DNA of 64,000 nucleotides, from contig JAHLKD010000109.1 of NCBI GenBank assembly GCA_025526935.1, forward strand, positions 62,001-126,000, written 5' to 3'. This DNA is from Cladochytrium replicatum (taxonomy: Eukaryota; Chytridiomycota; Chytridiomycetes; Cladochytriales; Cladochytriaceae). A model generated the notes under the pieces. That model did not search any database. It was not told the origin of the DNA and worked only from the letters and a program-made list of their open reading frames with translations. This document shows, one piece after another, positions 58,107-64,000 of this stretch. Position 1 is the first letter of the stretch. Each line of letters opens with the position of its first letter. A program made the translations under genes and the position numbers.

Positions 58107-58824
58107 TCCTCATTAATTCAGGGGTGAGGACCTTCCCTTTAAACACACACACATGCCTGCAGGGCAAAGAATATTATTAATAGTATACTTTTAGCGTATT
58201 TTGTGGACAGACAGTCACACAGATCTAGATGAATATGATTAATTCTCGTACGGCTTTTACAACTGCTAGTGTTGTCTCCTCGTTGCCTAGAGAAGGCATC
58301 TAACCACCCTTTGATACAATCTAGTTTCCCAGTATGCCTGATGCTCCACGATGTTCAATGCAATCCAGAATGGCTGAAGGTGTATGGCACCAATCAGCAC
58401 CATTCTTGATTACCTCGGCATGGGTGAACAAAAAAGACTATTACTATTTAGCTACTGAGAGGGAAAACTCTTGTTCAGGATGAGAGAGAGGACAAACAAC
58501 GGAAGATCAGGCTCAATTCTAACATGGCTACTGAGGTGAAAATGAAGAATCACTAAACTAAACCGCTCAAGGGTATATGCAGATCTAACCAACAAACGAG
58601 ACACCGGACACAATTTCTAGCTAACCACAACAAAAGAAACAAAAGAAAAAGAACGCCTTATTCCGCTCCCATCTCCACCGGCTTGGCAAAAAATAAGAAA
58701 AACAGCATCAGAAATAGAACAGATGGTATAACTTGGAGACAGTAGCCTCAGCAACAGGAAAAAAAATGAGCAATATCACATTCCTCTAATAGGCGTTCAA
58801 TCGCTTTCCACTTTCAATAAGTTT
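58107..58824. other. Spacer between the two 7TM paralogues
   Basis: AT-rich, with no open frame of note. Holds the promoter of paralogue A and the 3' flank of paralogue B. Confidence 0.5.
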
Positions 58825-60736
58825 TCAATAACGAGGTTGAGGATGCTGCAGACGCGCGGTGCTCCCATATGCCTCAACGTAGTTGTTGAAACCACCGTCG
58901 ACCACCGTCGCCGGGTTGCTGTACATGCTTGACTGAGAAGCTTGCCGGGAAGCCAGTGCTTGGAAATTCTGCTGCTTTTGTGCGGGCGGGGGATACATGT
59001 TTGTTTGAAATGAAGTCGGATTTCCAGAGAGAAAGGGAGAGGGACCCGGTGAAACTTCCCAAGCTTTGTTGTACAATTGATCCCCTGCCTGCGTCAGTTT
59101 CGGGTCGTTAAAATAACTTTGGTAACCCCCTTGGTAGCGCGGCCTATCTTGAGAGGATCTCGGAGCATAAAGTGCATACTATGGGAGATATTCAGACTCA
59201 AACATGGGACAGCTTCGAAATCTCTTACCGCGCCATTGCTTTCTTTTTGGGAGTGCTGTGGGTTAACAATGACACCGTTGAAAGACGGGACTTGTCCCCA
59301 GCTGTTCGTAGCCGCGGTCGTGTCCGATCGGAAGCCTCGGGCCCCTTCACTGTTTCCTTCGGCGGAGGGGTCTCGGATACCTGTTGTATCCTCGTTGTTC
59401 GAAACAGCGATTTTGCCAATTCCCTCGTTGAGAATCAGCGCGGTTGCGTTGATAACGCCGCCAAGGTTGATGGAAACGACGGCCATGACGTAAAGGACAT
59501 ATGGCTGATCTTCGAACAAAAACGAAACGGCAACTGAGACGAAATGAGAAACTTTTGCGAGTATTTTTGAAGTTTATGGTACTCACATGGAATGCCTGGC
59601 ATATACTGTGTTCGATGATGCGAAGAACATTGAGCGTGGTTTTATAATGCGGAATATAGGGATGGTTCACCTGGATGATGCAGGCAAGACAATACATGCA
59701 AATTTTTGCAATGATCTGACGCTCTCTCAAGCTCAACTGGGTGCTTCCGCCAGATCGCGCGTTGTTCGAGCTGGGCTCGTCGAGGTCTGAGACTTGGGGC
59801 GGTTTGGTAGGACGGTAAGAGACAATTGTGTTGAGGAAAGCCCCGCGCGAGACCTTGAACACCTCGACCATGATGCTGATGTAGAAGTACCAGAGAGAGA
59901 GTATGCTGAGCACGATACTTTGACGAATCCAATCAGTACCAGACGTGGCAGTTTCGTGGGAGTACTAACCATACGACAGTGAAAACAGCCGCAGGGGATG
60001 CAGACTTTCGGAGCCAGCAGCTGAAAAATAGTGCGTTGGTGTATGGAGTTTCAGGCGAGATCCGCAGCACTCACATGTAGTTGTTGGCGCCAAAGGATCC
60101 GGTAGCGGCAAAAACGATATTGACAATTATCGGTACCACAATGGCCGGTCCTAGCAGTTTTACGTCATAGGGACCGTGGTCCGTCGGGAGCTTGCGGACA
60201 ACCCTCGTCCAGCTGTAGAATGCAGCATTCGATATCAGAATGAAGTTGCCTACAATAACGAACTGAGGAGATAACGTCAGTGAGCTACCAAGGTAGTGGA
60301 ACATCCATCAAACATACATTGATAATGGCCCCAAAGACTGAGGAGTACGGCTGTTCATATTGACGGCGAGCAGTGTATAAGTGTACCATTTCAATACCGT
60401 ACGCAATGGAGCAAAGGAAGTCGATGAACACGATATCTGGTTTCTGAAATTAGACCACATCCACCTGGATGTATTGCGACTTACAGAATGGCAGCCTTAG
60501 GCTCTGAGGAACGATCCGCGGCCTGCTCCGCAATGTCACAGAGAGAACTCTGGTTAAAACATACAGATTCCCAATGATGTTCAGGGGAATGGTGACAAAT
60601 GCACTGAAGGAAACATTGAGGAATAGAAACATGCTTCCTATGATGATGCAAAGACGTACAGATAGCAGATCAAGTTGATTCCGCTTTCAAACTCTTCCTG
60701 CGTATAGCCAACGACTTCATCGCTTTGCGGCGACAT
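58825..60736 (-). CDS. Seven-transmembrane receptor-like protein, paralogue B
   Basis: Start MSPQSDEVVGYTQEEFESG (60,736). The spans correspond one by one to paralogue A: VTIPLNIIGNLYVLTRVL, an exon with FIDFLCSIAYGIEMVHLY, FVIVGNFILISNAAFYSW, LGPAIVVPIIVNIVFAATGS, the segment after FGANNYM, QIIAKICMYCLACIIQV and YVLYVMAVVSINLGGVINAT. Loop motif VEVFKVSRGAFLN also matches. The C-terminal tail carries KAWEVSPGPSPF and NPATVVDGGFNNYVEAYG, ending at TGA 58,825. Intron positions match those of A where checked (the first intron splits the codon after the N-terminal helix in both). Membrane receptor role is inferred from layout only. Confidence 0.72.
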
Positions 60737-61049
60737 CTCAACGGTGTCCAAAGCCTTTGAGTCCGCACTGCGTTTTGTGGTGCTGTCTAGGCTACACCAA
60801 CGGCACACCAAAAACTAGCAAAGTAAAAATTTATAGCACAGTTATGTTTTAAGTTTTCTGCTTTTTTGAATGGATCATCGTTGATCTGGTCGGATCACAA
60901 CCGCCCGGTGCAGGGTCCGCATCGCCACAACATGGGATTCCTAATTTCATAGCGTTTCGGGAGGTTGAACATGCTATGCTGTGTGCAAGTGGTGCATCAA
61001 ACCAACCTCCGAAAGGGCCCACATCGTCAAATTGCTATTTTGTTTTATC
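60737..61049. other. Intergenic, nothing recognised
   Basis: Promoter side of paralogue B and 3' flank of the Gemin2-like gene; short frames only. Confidence 0.5.
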
Positions 61050-62431
61050 CTAGGATCTCTCCTTCTGAATCTCCACCAATGAATGGGGTTCAGACATACT
61101 ATCTCCTCCTTTTGGAATATCCACATCATATCGCACATTGCTATCGGCGGGATTCCCAGCTGAAGCCCGCGGATCCAAGTTCATGGGCATCTCATTCGTA
61201 TCACCAGACCAGCCTAGTTCTTCCGCTTTTCGCTTCCGCTTGATAAAACCATTGAATCCTTCCTTTCGCTTTCGTTTTGTCTTCGAGACTGCATCTTCTC
61301 TGTGCAACTGCTCATTCGTCATTAGTACCTCTCCGCTCCTTCGTTCGATCATGTCCTTCTGCCCAAACACGTGCGCAATGACTGTGAGCGCAGTGTTGAT
61401 TCCAATCATCCTTGGATCTACTGCACTTATTTGAACACTCTCCCCCTCCCCCTCCGGAAATACCAAGTTTCGCCGAAGCCGAAAGAGTTTTCGTGCTAGC
61501 CTGCGTAGTAGCGAGACCGCATCTGCTTCCAAGAGGGGGTTGAGACGCAGGAGAAGTGCAAACAGCCATTTGCTCTGTGCCGATGAGAGGTCCGTGTCGG
61601 ATATCCAGCGGAGGTGATGTTGGAGGAGAGCAAGGGTAATTTGCTATCGAGAATGGTTCAGCACAGGTGAACAAGAAAGTGGAGTGAACAAACATACTTG
61701 GTCGAAACGCTCCAAGAGGACGAGAGTGGGTATTGGTGAAGTTGACGGCAGGTCTTCCAATTCTCCCTCTTCCATGTCTGAGGCATCTGAAGGGGCACGT
61801 TGGGGTGACGGTGGTGTGTCTGTTGGCCCATAACAAAGGATCTTCCAGCCATTAATATCTTCCAATGGCGGAAATGGGGTGTCCTTCGCGTAATCAGCTC
61901 TTCGCTTTAGTCTCTTCTTCGTCGCGCAGTGCTTCTGAAGTGCCTGAGAGCAAAAAACATGCTGTCAGCCGAATCCGCTGGCATTAAAAATTCAACTGCT
62001 CCTTACAGTCTTTGCAATGTTGAAGTCCTGAAGAAATGCGTACCGCCATTTCTCCGACGGTATAAGATAATCTGGAAAACCTATTCTGGAAAGCCCGTCC
62101 TCATGCGCACGGCGTTCAAAGTACTCCTCCCGGAAATTGGTGGTGATGTGAAGGTTCTGATGAAGATGCTCCGCTACCACGACTTGGGGACACGTAAGAG
62201 CTTCGGATCTTAAGGGGAAAAAGGCAGCTCGGACCGTCAGTCAGGGCAAATGTGCGAATTTTTTGGTTTTAAGTACCGAACACTGCGGAGGTACTGCAGT
62301 GCAGTCGCCGGGGAATCCCCATCTTGGGCTTCTTCGTTGTTTGATTCCTGTTCCTCCTCAAGAAGATCGAGAGGAAGAGCTCTGCGCAAAAGACCAGCGT
62401 CGTCCCAACGGAATACAGGCAAATTCATCAA
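61050..62431 (-). CDS. Gemin2/SIP1-like SMN-complex protein
   Basis: Gemin2 holds the SMN protein and the Sm core during snRNP assembly. Exons joined across short introns give MMNLPVFRWDDAGLL, an acidic stretch, LQYLRSVR spliced to SEALTCPQVVVAEHLHQN, then ITTNFREEYFERRAHEDGL and EKWRYAFLQDFNIAK. INGWKILCYGP and a Ser/Pro/Glu-rich loop follow. The helical core has QITLALLQHHLRWI, SAQSKWLFALLLRLNPLLEA, DAVSLLRRLARKLFRLRRN and GINTALTVIAHVFGQKDM. Family markers are the EYLrrVr...P.VVVA block, the GW-K-C block and the closing FGQ-D helix. Unusually, about 85 residues continue past the family's normal end, with a basic cluster (KTKRKRKEG, IKRKRKAEE) that could be a nuclear localisation signal. 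Confidence 0.8.
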
Positions 62432-62717
62432 GTTACTGCGCCATTTAGGCTTTTTGAAGCGTGAGATCCGATTGTTCAGAGAAGGTAATTGAGAACTCCT
62501 GATAACAATAGCTGTGAAAGCTGTGGATCAACATCTGTCTGAGTGTCCCTCTGCCTTTGAACAAAGTTTGGCCAGTATCCACATCACATTCGCATCTACA
62601 TCCAACACCATGTCAGGATGCCTCCAGCACAAAGCAATGCTGGATATTAATTAAAAATTGAAAATTAAATCTGGAGATAACTTACAAGCCTCTGCGCAGT
62701 GACCACCCCAAACTGCG

Positions 62718-63505
62718 ATGGCAGAAATGATCAAGACTCCAACCGCATTGAAACTCACGTATTTTCCCATCGAAGCTTTGGGTGAACCGATCCGACTTGC
62801 ATTCTTTATCGGTATACCTCCATGCCGATGTTCACATGGATTTCAAACCTGACAATTGCTTGTTTTGAAGGCGGGATCGAGTTTGAAGATGAACGTGTGC
62901 ACTGGAATGATTTCGGAAGCATTCGTGGATCATTGCCCTTCGGTCAGCTCCCGATCCTGACTATCGACAACAAAACCGTTCTTTGCCAGGCACGAACTTC
63001 ACCATCCCGTCTTCCTGAAACCACTTGGATTGATGTTTTGTTTACTTAGTCTCAAGCCATCCTCCGCTACGCTGGACGTCTCGCGAACCTGTACCCATCT
63101 GACCCCCTCGAAGCCGCCCTCGTCGACCAGGTTACCTTCGGAGCTCAGGAGATTCCCGAGGCGATCCGGAATACCATGTCTGTATACGACAAGGAGCAAA
63201 AGCGAGCGGTGCGCGAAGCTCTGGTCGCAAATGGCCCACCGGCAGGTATCGTGTTGCGGACGTTCGGGCATCTCGACGGGTTGTTGGGACAAACAAGTGG
63301 TACATTTTCCGTTGGCGACAAGTTGACCATCGCGGATCTGTTTGTGTTCAACATGGTCGCCGAGTTTATGACCGGACACTGGGACATGGTTCCAGAGTCA
63401 GCGAGAATTCCTCAGCCGTTTGCGAATGTAATGAAGGTATATCAAAACGTTAAAAGTCATCCGAAAGTCGTAGAATGGTACAAGATTCAGCAGAAGGAGA
63501 GATGA
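62718..63505 (+). CDS. Glutathione S-transferase, sigma-like
   Basis: Three exons (62718-62811, 62871-62989, 63050-63505) sum exactly to 222 residues, the normal GST size. Thioredoxin-fold N-terminus: LKLTYFPIEALGEPIRLAF with the catalytic Tyr, GQLPILTID (cis-Pro) and LCQSQAILRYAG (the glutathione-binding Gln-Ser, formed across intron 2). The C-terminal helical domain ends with SVGDKLTIADLFVFNMV and a short HPKVVEWY tail. Cytosolic detoxification or prostaglandin-synthase-like roles are known for sigma GSTs; the substrate here is unknown. Intron 2 (62,990-63,049) starts with GC rather than GT if the conserved Cys-Gln-Ser-Gln junction is right. Confidence 0.9.
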
Positions 63506-63560
63506 AGACAATGGTTTGAGGTGTACAGAAACACATTTTCTCAAAATAGAATGTGACAGT

Positions 63561-64000
63561 TCAAGTGTGCTTTGAAATTGAACGTTGTCCTGTTTGAGAT
63601 ACTGATCCACCACCGCTATTCTGCATCGACTTGTTCCTCGAGATTGCTCCAGCGCTGTATAACCAAAAAGTTCCAATCGCAAATCATCAGCAATATCAAA
63701 TCCCCGCCACTGTGCAAACATACAAAGCTTTGACGAGCGTATTGAAAGTCATCTGCATCTTTCTGATTTCCGTAAACACGCTGTTTTCCACAAAAAATCC
63801 TCGCTCGAGCATCGAAAAGTCGAATCCTGCTACCTTGGTCATTTCCTTTGTCATGTTTCGAACCGGCAGGGTGATCCCTATGATCACGATGATGACGACC
63901 AAAATGGAAACCGTTCCGAAGGCGATGGTCACGATGATCGCGGACCTTTGCGCGTCGTCGATGGCGCCGAAAAAGTCGTGTCGTGGGATCGCGGCGACAA
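63561..64000 (-). CDS. Two-span sensor, C-terminal part (runs off the window)
   Basis: Paralogue of the sensor at 16.2-18.1 kb. The visible part has the end of the extracellular domain (AIPRHDFFGAID), membrane helix TVSILVVIIVIIGITLPV, HAMP-like VRNMTKEMTKVAGFDF and the coil VFTEIRKMQMTFNTLVKAF. A short intron at about 63,720-63,640 leads to a last exon with a Ser/Gln/Gly-rich tail (MQNSGGGSVSQTGQRS) ending at TGA 63,561-63,563. As in the first copy, no catalytic output domain follows. The N-terminal part lies beyond position 64,000. Confidence 0.7.

Noticed and set aside
1-64000. CRISPR arrays, operons or bacterial ribosome-binding sites
   Set aside because: Spliceosomal introns and gene content are eukaryotic; no regularly spaced repeat-spacer array is present.

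Overview
The window is nuclear DNA of a fungus. Nearly every gene is broken by short GT-AG introns (about 47-93 bp, a few of 120-340 bp). The gene content is a fungal housekeeping and sensory set: threonine deaminase, ATG3, RPA1, RACK1, Gemin2, cytochrome P450, GMC oxidoreductase and an RNA-silencing polymerase. The many multi-membrane-span receptors and two-span extracellular sensors, together with a retained Gemin2, suggest an early-diverging lineage such as a chytrid. That placement is inference; no rRNA or other marker is present.

Layout. 0.2-2.0 kb: cytochrome P450 (+). 2.7-10.0 kb: a seven-exon minus-strand gene of about 2,290 codons that joins an RNA-dependent RNA polymerase (catalytic DLDGD) to a complete DEAH-type RNA helicase. 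This is the most remarkable locus in the window. 10.1-18.1 kb: ATG3, a double zinc-ribbon ZNRD2-like protein, a FAD monooxygenase, a 7TM receptor and a two-span sensor. 18.2-19.0 kb: a broken-off hAT transposon end. 19.4-25.9 kb: GPATCH8-like protein, RPA1 and a membrane-anchored serine hydrolase. 26.3-26.8 kb: relic of a sensor paralogue. 27.6-32.3 kb: GMC oxidoreductase and a 7TM protein. 33.0-37.9 kb: RACK1, with a U24-type C/D snoRNA in an intron, and threonine deaminase.

38.9-55.1 kb is repeat-rich. It holds a fasciclin-like secreted protein, a possible small secreted protein, a gag-only copia relic and a fasciclin fragment. These are followed by a Ty1/copia element (43,024-55,092) with two 219-bp LTRs and a perfect 5-bp target duplication. 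A hAT element of about 7 kb sits inside the zinc-knuckle codons of its gag, and the reverse-transcriptase palm is inverted relative to the rest of pol.

55.2-64.0 kb: a DUF4442-type thioesterase-fold gene starting 97 bp beyond the LTR, two tandem paralogous 7TM genes, Gemin2, a sigma-type glutathione S-transferase, and the C-terminal part of another two-span sensor running off the window edge.

Several otherwise good coding regions are broken by single-base changes in short homopolymers (about 9,155, 14,713, 38,957 and 40,655). These may be sequencing indels rather than true pseudogenisation. Exon limits were derived by hand from splice signals plus frame continuity. Where the joined exon lengths summed to a whole number of codons, the entry says so or gives a protein length.
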